The position numbers were made by a program, and so were the translations under genes. Source: CAYMWF01 sp964394085 [NCBI: uncultured Gemmatimonadota bacterium] (GTDB lineage Bacteria > GCA-2686955 > CAYMWF01). From it: DNA of 24,151 nucleotides. The DNA lies in the NCBI GenBank assembly GCA_964394085.1, contig CAYMWF010000043.1, positions 1 through 24,151 on the forward strand. The letters run 5' to 3'. Position 1 is the first letter of the stretch; each line of letters begins with the position of its first letter. Below are positions 14,944 to 23,095 of the stretch, piece by piece. Below the pieces are notes generated by a model. That model searched no databases, was not told where the DNA came from, and was given only the letters and a program-made list of their open reading frames with translations.

Positions 14944-16146
14944 TTACAGGCCGCCGATCTGTTTCAGCGCTTCGCACAGCAGCCGGACGTCATCCTGTGT
15001 ATTGTAGAGGTAGAAAGATACTCTGACACTCTGAGGCAGATTCAGAGCCTGGTGGAAAGGCTCGGCGCAGTGGTGACCGGAGCGCACCACGATACCGAAC
15101 CGATTCGCAAGCAGCAGCGCCAGTGCGTGGGCCGCCATGCCGGGGAATCCTATGCTTACCGAAGTAGTCACGGCTGCTTCGTCACTCGGGCCGTGAATTT
15201 GCAGACCTTCGATTTCGGAGAGCTCGCGCCGGCAGCTTCGAGCCAGCCCCCGCACGTGCTCATGGATGGCGTCGATGCCTATCTGTTCGAGATAATCCAC
15301 GGCCGCGGCGAAGGCGATCGCGCCGCCGACGTTCGGCGTGCCGGCTTCGAGCTTATCGGGCAGCTCCTTGAGCTCGAACTCACGACCGTTGACAGAGTCG
15401 ACCATTCCTCCACCCAGGAGCAGCGGCTCTACCCGTTCGAGATGGGTCCGCTTGCCGTAAAGGGCGCCGATTCCGAAAGGTGCGAGCATTTTATGCCCGC
15501 TGAAAGCAAAGAAATCGCAATCCATCTCCTTGACATCGACAGGCATGTGGGGTGTCGACTGGGCTCCGTCAACGAACACGAGCGCCCCTGCTTCATGCGC
15601 CCTCTCGACCACCTCGGCAACCGGGGTGAGCAGCCCCATGGCGTTGCTTACATGCGGGATGCAGACCAGGCCTACGTCCTCATCGAGCTTTTCGAAGAGG
15701 TCGTCCATCGACAGGGAACCGTCGTCATTGAGCTCCACCAGCCTCATTGAATTGCGACGCATCCACGGAAGCAGGGCAGAATGGTGGTTCGCCGGCGAGC
15801 AGAGCACAAGCTTTCCACCGAGTATCGACCGGGAAGCGGCGACCATATTGATCGCCTCGGTCGTATTCCTAACGAAAACGATAGAGTCCTCATCGGCGCC
15901 GATGAAAAAAGCGACTTTGCGCCGCGCTTCCTCGTAACGTGAGGTTGTCGCCCGGGCAAGTCGATTGACGCTCCGGTGCACGGTCCCCAGCGAGGTGTTG
16001 TAGAATTCCGCGAGCGTGTCGATCACCTGAACCGGCCTGAGGCTGGTCGCGGCACTGTCCAGGTAAACGAGCGGGGCTCCGTCCACACCTTCATTCAACA
16101 GGGTGAAGTCTTCGCGAATCGTTGCGATGTCATAGCAGCCGACCAT
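14944..16146 (-). CDS. SufS-type cysteine desulfurase/class V aminotransferase
   Basis: This 400-residue PLP enzyme is of group II (SufS/CsdA) type, which removes sulfur from cysteine (or selenium from selenocysteine) as an enzyme-bound persulfide. PLP lysine K219 lies in F-S-G-H-K-M; the cofactor-contacting H121/H122, D193 and Q196 (V-D-G-A-Q-S) are present. The catalytic cysteine C360 lies in R-S-G-H-H-C-A-E-P, and R375 in R-V-S-F-Y-L-Y-N-T matches the substrate carboxylate arginine. The ATG at 16146 has GGAGG 10 bases upstream; a TTG at 16155, overlapping the previous stop, is the alternative. It follows the PaaK-like ligase gene after 5 bases. No sufBCDU or iscU gene is near, so a role in a specialised sulfur-transfer pathway with the ligase is plausible but unproven. 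Confidence 0.9.
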   Translation of the reverse strand: MVGCYDIATIREDFTLLNEGVDGAPLVYLDSAATSLRPVQVIDTLAEFYNTSLGTVHRSVNRLARATTSRYEEARRKVAFFIGADEDSIVFVRNTTEAINMVAASRSILGGKLVLCSPANHHSALLPWMRRNSMRLVELNDDGSLSMDDLFEKLDEDVGLVCIPHVSNAMGLLTPVAEVVERAHEAGALVFVDGAQSTPHMPVDVKEMDCDFFAFSGHKMLAPFGIGALYGKRTHLERVEPLLLGGGMVDSVNGREFELKELPDKLEAGTPNVGGAIAFAAAVDYLEQIGIDAIHEHVRGLARSCRRELSEIEGLQIHGPSDEAAVTTSVSIGFPGMAAHALALLLANRFGIVVRSGHHCAEPFHQALNLPQSVRVSFYLYNTQDDVRLLCEALKQIGGL

Positions 16147-16151
16147 CTTTT

Positions 16152-17618
16152 TCAAGCCTCCCGGGGATGGAAATCCCGGGTCAGCGACTTGACGAAAACG
16201 AATTTTCCTGACTCTTCGGGCAGTATGGATTCGACCGTACGGAGCTTCACCCGGCGGGTTCGGCCCAGGAATCGTTCCGTCGAGCGTGTCAGAGCTTCTG
16301 CATCGAGGGAGTCGGTTTTCGATGGAACGATGAGGAGATCGACATCATTGGGTGTTCTCTCGATGAGCTGAAAGAACCCCACCCCCGGAAAACGGTGAAG
16401 GAACTGGGTAACCTCTTCTGCGGTGATGAAACCTTCGTCGGCGTCAAGCGATTCCTGAACGCGCCCGTCTATGGTAAGCCGCGGGGTGTTGCGTCCGCAC
16501 TCGCACGGGCCGGGAAGGATGCGGCCCAGGTCGCCCACGAGATAACGCATGAAGACCATGGCCCTGTTCATCATCGATGTAATGGCGACCAGTCCGGGTT
16601 CTCCGGGCTCTGCAGCCGTCCCGTCGCGGCGCAGAATCTCGATCAGAAAAAAGTCGCTCGCCAGGTGGAGCCATCCATGCTCGCATTCCCCGCCCATGCT
16701 CCCGAGCTCCGAGGCGCCGAAAGTCTCCCGCACGGGACAGCCGAAGGCTTCCGCGATCTCGCGCTTCACAACTCTCGGGGCGAGAGAATCCTGCACGACG
16801 ATACGCTGAACTCCCGGCGGCCGGGCTCCGGACTCTTTGAGCCTGCGGGCGAGGAGAAGAAGGAAGGTGGGGAGACCGCGGAGCAGATACGGCGCCAGTT
16901 GATCAATCTGCTCGAGACAGTCATCGAGGATTTCGGGCGCAACGAGGGTGCCTCTGCCTCTCAGCGGAGGCAGGTTGGTTTCCTGGCGGATGAGCTGCGC
17001 GAACCCGAAGGGCGGCCACTCGAGCTCGAATGGCAGCATCGTTCCATTTTCCGAATGGAACTCCTCGGCGACCGACGCTGAGCAGGCCTCGGTGCATGCC
17101 TGGGTGCGGAGAGTGACCTGGCGTTTCCCCGGTTCAAAACCCGATGCGATGTTCATGTTTCGTAGATGGAGCCCACCCTGCCACTGCCTCGTGGCGTAAT
17201 CTGTTACCGACATGAGTCGAAAGGCCGTACCCGATGTGGAGCGATACCGCCATTCGCTCCTGTCCGAGACCGTTGAGGTCATTCGATCGGGAAAGGATGC
17301 AGCCACGGTTCGCTTGTCGATGGTGGGCAGCCTGACGAGGTCATCGCGGGTTTTTATATCTTCGGGCTTAATCCCGGAAACATCCATCATTTCGCGGTAT
17401 ATCGGGACGGTGCTGTACGCATGCTCCAGCATCGACTTGAACGCCTGCCACTGTCGTGTTTCGAGTGTATCTACAGGAAGCCGATCCATCTCCAGCAGTT
17501 CCTGTGAGCGTTTCCAGTAGTCTCCGAACCCCAGGGAGACGACCAGGGGAAGGATCGTCGTATGCACCGCCTCCTCGAATTTCTCTCTGCTGTTTGTTTT
17601 CATTTCCAGGTTCTGCAT
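16152..17618 (-). CDS. PaaK/CapK-like adenylate-forming enzyme
   Basis: This 488-residue protein has the fold signature of phenylacetate-CoA ligase-like and CapK-like adenylate-forming enzymes, which activate a carboxylic acid as an acyl-AMP. Visible elements are an N-terminal helical domain with V-P-I-Y-R (70-75), a phosphate-loop equivalent R-S-T-S-G-T-A-F (126-133), and the adenine motif T-F-G-A-S-E (299-304). Then come M-R-Y-L-V-G-D-L-G-R (357-366) with its ATP-ribose aspartate, the P-C-E-C-G-R segment (371-376) and the hinge D-G-R (384-386). A C-terminal lid extends to the end. The phosphate loop is degenerate, lacking the usual T-T-G. The substrate is unknown. It is the first gene of a two-gene unit with the cysteine desulfurase and has an upstream promoter at 17816-17846. 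The ATG at 17618 has only a weak ribosome binding site; another ATG lies five codons later. Confidence 0.85.
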   Translation of the reverse strand: MQNLEMKTNSREKFEEAVHTTILPLVVSLGFGDYWKRSQELLEMDRLPVDTLETRQWQAFKSMLEHAYSTVPIYREMMDVSGIKPEDIKTRDDLVRLPTIDKRTVAASFPDRMTSTVSDRSEWRYRSTSGTAFRLMSVTDYATRQWQGGLHLRNMNIASGFEPGKRQVTLRTQACTEACSASVAEEFHSENGTMLPFELEWPPFGFAQLIRQETNLPPLRGRGTLVAPEILDDCLEQIDQLAPYLLRGLPTFLLLLARRLKESGARPPGVQRIVVQDSLAPRVVKREIAEAFGCPVRETFGASELGSMGGECEHGWLHLASDFFLIEILRRDGTAAEPGEPGLVAITSMMNRAMVFMRYLVGDLGRILPGPCECGRNTPRLTIDGRVQESLDADEGFITAEEVTQFLHRFPGVGFFQLIERTPNDVDLLIVPSKTDSLDAEALTRSTERFLGRTRRVKLRTVESILPEESGKFVFVKSLTRDFHPREA

Positions 17619-17815
17619 ATCCCTGCCGAATCCTTTTCTTAACGCTCCCGTTTACAGGCTTCGCAGACTAAGCCATGACTGATCCGCTTTTCTTCAACCT
17701 CGTGAGTCCGGTGAATTCGTTTATCCGTATCACCGACTCCGACTCAAGAGGATGCAACGAGTCGAGAGGAACAGAAGTTGTAAGAGCACCATCCAATACT
17801 ATATTTATTTCACTT
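17619..17815 (-). other. Long leader of the ligase-desulfurase unit
   Basis: If transcription starts from the promoter at 17846-17816 (about 17808), the mRNA carries a leader of about 190 bases before the ligase ATG. I see no recognisable riboswitch, strong hairpin or terminator in it. A short open frame ending at 17668 crosses it but lacks a good start, and I do not call it. Confidence 0.35.
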
Positions 17816-17846
17816 ATTATATAAACAATATCGTCCGTTCTGTCAA
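17816..17846 (-). promoter_or_regulatory. Near-consensus sigma-70 promoter
   Basis: On the minus strand TTGACA (17846-17841) is followed after 17 bases by TATATA (17823-17818), or after 19 bases by a perfect TATAAT (17821-17816). It points toward the ligase-desulfurase genes and lies in a short AT-rich island. It is the best promoter visible for that unit. Confidence 0.65.
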
Positions 17847-17965
17847 GATCGTTTTTTTTCGCATAAGTCTGCGGCGGCGGGAGAGCCACCTTATTTGTCT
17901 AAAAAAAAGGATATGATAGATGGACAGGATGAAGGACGCGCACGATTCAGGATAGTCGTGGAAAT

Positions 17966-18015
17966 GTAACAGCACGGGTTATGTCACAGCCCGGTTATGT
18001 AATTGCCCCGGCCAT
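17966..18015. repeat. Three degenerate 16/17-bp repeats
   Basis: Units start at 17966, 17983 and 17999 and follow the pattern GT-[AC]-A-[CT]-x-GC-x-C-[GC]-GG-x-[TC]-AT, ending in TTAT, TTAT and CCAT. They lie about 120-170 bases upstream of the ligase promoter and about 60 bases after the peptidase stop. Their role is unknown; tandem protein-binding sites are one possibility. Confidence 0.5.
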
Positions 18016-18071
18016 GCAATCAAGGAGCAGATATAATAGTCGCTCTCCCGGTCGAGGCCGGGTTCGCGAAC

Positions 18072-19430
18072 TTACCGCAAAGAGCCGCTCGCATCGCCCA
18101 TCAGGTGGAAACCCTTCAGGTTCTGCGCTTTCATTTCATACCAGTAGGGATCCTGTTCCAGCGTCATGAACAGGAGATTGTACAGCACCGTTATCGTGTT
18201 GAAAGCCTGACCCATCGTGTTTTCGGGGTTTATGGCGGCGAGAGCGAATCCCACTTCGGCGAATATTCCGGAAACGATCCGGTATCCTTCACCCGGATTC
18301 ACGATATCGGTAGAACCGATGACCCCGCCGAGACCGCCCGTAAAGGCGAGTTCCTCGGCGAAATTGCGTCCATACGTCACGGGCTCGCAAATGGCGCATG
18401 CAGCCGCCACGAACCAGCCGTTGAGCTCCAGGTCGAGATCGGAAATCTCCGAGAAGGAAAAACCGGCGACGCCGTAGGGAGAGCCGTGCGAGATGTCGAA
18501 TACGAAAGACTGCTGACCCTGGTTCCAGACTTCCGGCACCGGAGTTTCACCGAGCAGATAGTCAGGATTGAGCGGGATTTCTATCGAAGCGAGACGGAAT
18601 GTATCCGTGTCGTACATCGTAGTGGACGCGAATCCGCGGCGCTGAAGCAGCCAGGCGATTACATTCTGGAGGAGACCGGTCTCCCCCTGCACGGCGATTG
18701 TGCCGGCCATGAGTATCCCCGCATCCTTTCCCGGATGGCTCGAACGCTGGTACCGGATACCGTTCCTCAGCATTAACACCCCTTCATCGACGGTCTTGCA
18801 GGGGATACGGGTGCAGATGAACTCGGGGATGAAGTCGATGGCGTCGTCCACGGCTTCTCCGTAGATTCCGTCGCCGTCCGCGTCCCAGTCGCCCTCCAGG
18901 TCGGCGTAATAGAGGTCGGTGAACATCGACCCCGAGGTCACGGAATAGGCTTCGAGCATCGGGATGAGCGACCGGTGCCCGGCAAGCAGGAGATACCGGA
19001 GTTTCCCGTCCAGGTAGTGGAACCTGAGAAGCTCACGCACGGCGTGAGGATCTCCGGCGCCGGGGCCCAGTTCGGCGTCGAGATCGTGAAGGAATACCGT
19101 GAAACCTTCTCTTTCTTTCAGGATCTTGAGCGCTTCGAGAGGTTCGGCGAACTCCGCGTCAGGCGCCAGGATCACGAGTTCGTCCACCTCCTCTCCCAGT
19201 CGACTCTCGCTGCCCGCCCGATCGATAATCCGCTCCACTGTTTCAGCGAAACGGGCGGCGTCCCCCTCTACATAACTTTCGTACAAAGCCGCTCGGCCGG
19301 CAGCGAGCTCTTCGGTCAATCCGCAAAGGTCTGCGCCGCTGAACGCAAAAACAGCTGCCGGCGCAGTGAATAAAACGAAACCGGCGACAATCATCAAGCC
19401 GGCTGTGATTACTTTCGTGCTGAAAAACAT
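18072..19430 (-). CDS. Secreted gingipain-like cysteine peptidase (C25)
   Basis: This 452-residue protein has a signal peptide (S-T-K, then a hydrophobic core; likely cleaved after A-V-F-A near residue 29). The C25 features are a calcium-type loop D-W-D-A-D-G-D-G-I-Y-G-E (182-193) and an F-I-P-E-F-I-x-T-R-I-P segment. The catalytic dyad candidates are H315 in D-I-S-H-G-S-P and C345 in V-A-A-A-C-A-I-C. The protein stops soon after the catalytic domain: there is no Ig-like or C-terminal type IX sorting domain, unusual for gingipain relatives. The ATG at 19430 has GGAGG 8 bases upstream and begins the signal peptide; the longer frame from 19478 lacks both. A -10-like TATAAT lies at 19467-19462. 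The target is unknown. Confidence 0.82.
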   Translation of the reverse strand: MFFSTKVITAGLMIVAGFVLFTAPAAVFAFSGADLCGLTEELAAGRAALYESYVEGDAARFAETVERIIDRAGSESRLGEEVDELVILAPDAEFAEPLEALKILKEREGFTVFLHDLDAELGPGAGDPHAVRELLRFHYLDGKLRYLLLAGHRSLIPMLEAYSVTSGSMFTDLYYADLEGDWDADGDGIYGEAVDDAIDFIPEFICTRIPCKTVDEGVLMLRNGIRYQRSSHPGKDAGILMAGTIAVQGETGLLQNVIAWLLQRRGFASTTMYDTDTFRLASIEIPLNPDYLLGETPVPEVWNQGQQSFVFDISHGSPYGVAGFSFSEISDLDLELNGWFVAAACAICEPVTYGRNFAEELAFTGGLGGVIGSTDIVNPGEGYRIVSGIFAEVGFALAAINPENTMGQAFNTITVLYNLLFMTLEQDPYWYEMKAQNLKGFHLMGDASGSLR

Positions 19431-19898
19431 CCTGACGTCCTCCGCGTAAAGGTAATATCTGATTATACAATGATTCACCCTTGAAATTCACAGGATTTTC
19501 ACAGGATGTCTGAAATGGCGGTTCTTCCCGAGTGAATCCAGGCGAAAAGAGTTCTTTGAAATCGATCTTTCACTGGGCCAATAGCACCTAGAGTTCTTGC
19601 TGACCATTCAAGCGACATGCCTCAGGGCACGGCGAACCCGCCGGAGCGGCAACTCATACCGGCGGCGACCGCGACAAAAGGAGACCATCGTGCCGGTGAA
19701 CCCGCCGGAGCGGCAACTCATACCGGCCGGCGACCGCGACAAAAGGAGACCATCGTGCCGGTGAACCCGCCGGAGCGGCAACTCATACCGGCCGGCGACC
19801 GCGACAAAAGGAGACCATCGTGCCTGAGCCTTTGGCTTCTGTCGGAAAGCAGCATTATGCATGACGGTTTTCAAGGCCTGGGCCAAACCGTTTTCTAA
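19431..19898. other. Intergenic stretch with 65-bp repeats
   Basis: The left part holds the leader and promoter of the C25 peptidase gene and a short direct repeat TTCACAGGAT (twice within 19486-19510). The right part is dominated by the 65-bp tandem repeats listed separately. No terminator for the HNH gene is visible. Confidence 0.45.
19634..19824. repeat. Three tandem 65-bp repeats, each with SD plus GTG
   Basis: Units begin at 19634 (64 bases, one base missing in CCGGCGGCG), 19698 and 19763 (65 bases each) and are otherwise almost identical. Each contains AAAAGGAGACCATCGTG, that is AGGAG spaced 6 bases from a GTG. Because 65 is not a multiple of three, each GTG opens a different frame relative to the unit. 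From 19690 the frame ends at 19764 after 24 residues, from 19755 at 19898 after 47, and from 19820 after 14. Near-identity of units indicates recent duplication. Confidence 0.85.
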
Positions 19899-21719
19899 TC
19901 AAGACCGGGAATGAAATACCTTTCTTTTCGACCTCCGTCCTGCCAGGCGTATAGCCCGGTTGATCATGCCGATTTTCCCCACGTGGAGAAAATCGAAGTC
20001 GGGATAACGACCCTCAATCCGCAGCCGGCCTTCGTGTAAGCTTATGTGGCACCGGCTGCACTGGAGTATCAGATTCTCAGGATCGTTGCTTCCCCCGTCG
20101 GATACCGGGACTACATGATGAACCTCGAGAAAGGAAGTGCGTTCGCAGCCCGGGGTACGGCATACACCCCTGTCCCGCATGAATATCTTCTTGCGCAGAG
20201 CCGGGCTGACCGAACGTTTTCTCCTGCCCGCCCTCCCGTTTTTTTCTACATAGACCGACCCGTCGCAAAGCGCCCGCTCAACCTGGTTGTCTTCTACTTC
20301 AAACAACTCTCCACGCTTACCGGAAATCGCATTCTTCTTACACTCGGGGCAGTGGTGAATGACTATAGAGTAGGGAGAATCGAAAAGGACCGGCGAACCT
20401 CCGACCGGCAGTGAACCGGGGCTGGAAAGTTCTGCATGTGAGCCGTTGGTTGCAAGAGCCGGATTGGCGGTGCGGGATACGCCTGGGTTAAAATTGCCTG
20501 ATCCGGTTCGCCCAGACGAACTATTTGACGATTTCGATCCTTTGCGGGACGACCCCGGATTCATGGCACCAGAAGTCGCTGCGCACACGGCTCTGAATTC
20601 AGGAGCGCCCGCATCACCCTCTGCTGCTCCATCCTCCGGACCGCATACCGCTTCCGACCCGCAGGCCGCCTTCGAGCCGGTCAAGCCGGATGATTCAGTG
20701 TCGCAGTCGGGTGGATTGCCCCCAAAAGTGCCGGATTCGGGCGAGAAGGGATTATCCGTATCGGTGCGAGCTTCTTTCGCGGCTCCATTAAGCGGAACTC
20801 CAGGTTCTTCGGATATAGACGCGGCGCTCTTCGATCTGCGGATGATAGCTTTTTCTTCGAGATATCGCCGGCTGAAAGTCGAACACATATCTTCTCTCTT
20901 CCAGTTACCTTTATTCTCGCATTTCCACACTTTATGTGCTTCCTGGAAAAGGACATATTCTACCGGCGTCATTTTTAGAGTTACGGTTATATGCTCTTGA
21001 GCTCCTCCCTGAGCGCCGGTTAATGGCCGATGCGCTTCTTCAGGAAAAGAAGCTGAAAAGGTTCTTGCTTCTTCAGGAACGGCCGTCGTAACTTCTCGGG
21101 AATTCTGCAGACTTCCAGTCTTTGCCGTGTTCTCACCCAGGGTATGAACTCCCCCGCCGCCAGCCGGTAAACCTGTGACCATGTTACGACGGTTGTTCAT
21201 CTGATCGAAAATATCGAGTTGGCCATTTACGGTTTTCAGCGCTGGAAGAGCTTTCGGGCGGGATGATGAAGCATTTTCGGTTGATATGAATCGTTCGAGC
21301 TCCCTGTTGGTCAACGATTCGACCTTTTCGAGCACGCTTTCCTCGTCGGAAATAGTTTTCAACCGCAGAAGCTCTCTTACTTTGGTCCAGCTGACGCGAC
21401 CGTCCATGAAAGCCCGGCGGATTTTACGAAACTCCCGCAGACGATGCCCGATTCGCAGCAGGGCATAGGCTTTTTTCTCACTGATATCACCTGCTTGACG
21501 GGCATAATGAATAACCGAGGAGAAGCCCAGTTCACGCCATATGCCCCGTCTTTCTATTTCGGCCAGGTAGAAGGATGCTGCCGCCTCTCCGCTCTGCATA
21601 GATTCCGCCGCTGAACGGAAGCGGAGCTCGACTTCATCGCCGCCGAGCCCCGATTCCATGCGCGCCCAGCCCGGTATGGTGAAAGTCTGGTTCTTTTTAG
21701 TGATTATACCCTTTTTCAA
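19899..21719 (-). CDS. HNH endonuclease-like protein with DUF222-type N-terminus
   Basis: This protein of about 606 residues has an N-terminal helical region resembling DUF222/13E12-type proteins (W-R-E-L-G-F-S-S-V-I-H-Y-A-R near residue 65-85, then V-S-W-T-K-V-R-E-L). A long low-complexity linker rich in S, G, P, A, E and D follows, with several cysteines. Near the C-terminus is a C-x2-C pair (H-H-C-P-E-C). The HNH domain follows: C-R-T-P-G-C, F-L-E-V-H-H-V-V-P, N-L-I-L, C-S-R-C-H, with zinc cysteines and the metal-binding histidines intact. The role could be a nuclease in mobile DNA or defence, but neighbours give no support. I prefer the TTG at 21719 because AGGAG lies 7 bases upstream; the ATG at 21752 has no ribosome binding site. 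A relic of a related tail lies at 148-201. Confidence 0.85.
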   Translation of the reverse strand: MKKGIITKKNQTFTIPGWARMESGLGGDEVELRFRSAAESMQSGEAAASFYLAEIERRGIWRELGFSSVIHYARQAGDISEKKAYALLRIGHRLREFRKIRRAFMDGRVSWTKVRELLRLKTISDEESVLEKVESLTNRELERFISTENASSSRPKALPALKTVNGQLDIFDQMNNRRNMVTGLPAGGGGVHTLGENTAKTGSLQNSREVTTAVPEEARTFSASFPEEAHRPLTGAQGGAQEHITVTLKMTPVEYVLFQEAHKVWKCENKGNWKREDMCSTFSRRYLEEKAIIRRSKSAASISEEPGVPLNGAAKEARTDTDNPFSPESGTFGGNPPDCDTESSGLTGSKAACGSEAVCGPEDGAAEGDAGAPEFRAVCAATSGAMNPGSSRKGSKSSNSSSGRTGSGNFNPGVSRTANPALATNGSHAELSSPGSLPVGGSPVLFDSPYSIVIHHCPECKKNAISGKRGELFEVEDNQVERALCDGSVYVEKNGRAGRRKRSVSPALRKKIFMRDRGVCRTPGCERTSFLEVHHVVPVSDGGSNDPENLILQCSRCHISLHEGRLRIEGRYPDFDFLHVGKIGMINRAIRLAGRRSKRKVFHSRS

Positions 21720-21752
21720 TAACTTGCTCCTCTGGTCGATTTCCTGAAACAT

Positions 21753-22364
21753 GAATGAAACAAAGAATAAAGACGAAAATAGACCAACAACAAGCGGCCG
21801 TCAAGCGAAATTTAATAGAAATTATCAAAACCGGCTACTGCTGCCGGAATTTCCGATGGTGTGAATCGGAGATGAGGAGCAGAGGAGGATCCTCAGGCAC
21901 CTGGCGCTCCAGGGGAGCAACGTTCTCTTTCGGATGAAGCCAGGATAGCGTTCGGGCCGGGCGACTCTTTCTCTGTTTCGGGAGCGGTGGAAACCCTTCT
22001 CGAAAAGATATTCTCGAAAAGGTTGACGCTGGCGAGTCCCGCTTCGTAAATCCTGCATATCGTCTCCGGCTTCGCACCGGCCAGAGGAGGATGGAGTAGC
22101 TTTCAGAAAAAAAATTGCATCGGGAAAGATCCCCCGGAAACAGGTCCCGTGCAACCACGGATTTCCAGTCGCAATAATCCTTTGTTTTTTCCACATTCAC
22201 CGTGTCGCTTACTTCGCGGCGAATTACAGAACGGATCCATGCATCCACAAATGAACCGGAGGTATTCCTGCTCCGGTATAAGGAGCTTGGATATCCTGCG
22301 ACGGCAATTCGAACCTGTTTGTCCCCGCGCCGGCAATTTGAAATTACATGGCAGGCTCCGGCCC
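21753..22364. other. Gap of 612 bases with decayed coding sequence
   Basis: There is no intact gene here. The first 80 bases are AT-rich and probably hold the promoter of the HNH gene. The rest carries broken minus-strand open frames with protein-like segments in different frames, described in the next entry. An A8 run (22107-22114) lies where one frame gives way to another. Confidence 0.45.
21893..22250 (-). pseudogene. Decayed gene, possibly IS66-type transposase start
   Basis: Two minus-strand frames look like damaged protein sequence. One (22250 to about 22120) contains F-V-D-A-W-I-R-S-V-I-R-R-E-V-S-D-T-V-N-V. Another (22102-21893) contains H-P-P-L-A-G-A-K-P-E-T-I, then C-R-I-Y-E-A-G-L-A-S-V-N-L-F. 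The second resembles the N-terminus of IS66-type transposases, where an I-Y-E-A-G segment precedes the coiled region, but the following S-S-K-P-P-S motif is absent and a stop ends the frame. Frame changes near the A8 run at 22107-22114 fit decay or a sequencing error. I do not recognise the first segment. Confidence 0.25.
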
Positions 22365-23054
22365 TTAACCGGATATTTCGAAAAGAGGGGTAAGGCCCGC
22401 TTTTACGCGCTGACGGGCTTCCACAAGCGGCTTTGCACCGGTATCCGAGGGTATAAAGAGGTCGACCTGAGAACCCATCCTGATTAAACCGAAAATCTCT
22501 CCCTGGTCGATCTTTTCATTATTCTTGAGTGTCACAATTTTTTTGACCCACTTGTCGGCAATCTGGGTTACATAAACACTCGTCAGGTCATTCTTGATAA
22601 TGTACGAGGCTCGTTCATTGGCGACGATACAATCGCAATCCTTCCAGTACGGTTTCAGGTTGAAGAAAAGATTGGACTGGACGGGGAACATGCTGAAGTT
22701 CTTTTCGCTCGCTGTCGGGAAGGTGTGGGCGATTTTTCGAATTTCCCCTTTAATCGGAGAGCGGTTGTAATGGACATCGAACGGAGACATGAAAACTCCG
22801 ACTAGGTAACCCTCCCTGTTCTTCAAAGATTCGTCATCGATGAACATCAGGTCGTCCAGCCGGATATCGGTATTCTTTTTGATCGAAAAAATCGGCTTGC
22901 CGGGCTCGACCCGCCGGACATAAACGATGAAGCCATCCGCGGGAGAGAATACCAGCCTGTCATTCTGGTGGATTTTTCGTTTCGGATTCCTGAAGAAAAA
23001 GAAGAACCTCCAGAACAGGAAAAGTGCGAGCACAATCGTTAGAATGTAAATCAA
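22365..23054 (-). CDS. psd: Phosphatidylserine decarboxylase
   Basis: This membrane-bound enzyme converts phosphatidylserine to phosphatidylethanolamine. The protein of about 229 residues is of the short type found in many bacteria and archaea. It has one N-terminal membrane segment (about 2-22, ending in W-R-F-F-F-F-F) and the conserved F-R-N-P, S-P-A-D-G and F-M-S-P-F-D-V-H-Y-N-R (about 88-98). Near the end is the self-cleavage site R-M-G194-S195-Q-V-D, where the serine becomes the pyruvoyl group. I chose the TTG at 23054 because GGAG lies 6 bases upstream; a TTG at 23066 is the longer alternative. No ATG is possible before the conserved part. It probably belongs with the small membrane protein and acetyltransferase genes upstream, though a repeat block of about 140 bases now separates them. 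A pssA gene is not in the window. Confidence 0.9.
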   Translation of the reverse strand: MIYILTIVLALFLFWRFFFFFRNPKRKIHQNDRLVFSPADGFIVYVRRVEPGKPIFSIKKNTDIRLDDLMFIDDESLKNREGYLVGVFMSPFDVHYNRSPIKGEIRKIAHTFPTASEKNFSMFPVQSNLFFNLKPYWKDCDCIVANERASYIIKNDLTSVYVTQIADKWVKKIVTLKNNEKIDQGEIFGLIRMGSQVDLFIPSDTGAKPLVEARQRVKAGLTPLFEISG

Positions 23055-23095
23055 TTCTGTCTCCAACAGCCGGCCTGAGCGCCGGGCGAACTATT

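Noticed and set aside
17668-17889. 73-codon minus-strand frame upstream of the ligase gene
   Set aside because: GTG start with a poor ribosome binding site, and a near-consensus promoter for the downstream genes lies inside it; the product resembles nothing known.
19634-19824. Possible CRISPR array
   Set aside because: The three 65-bp units are contiguous near-identical tandem copies without unique spacers, and no cas gene is in the window.
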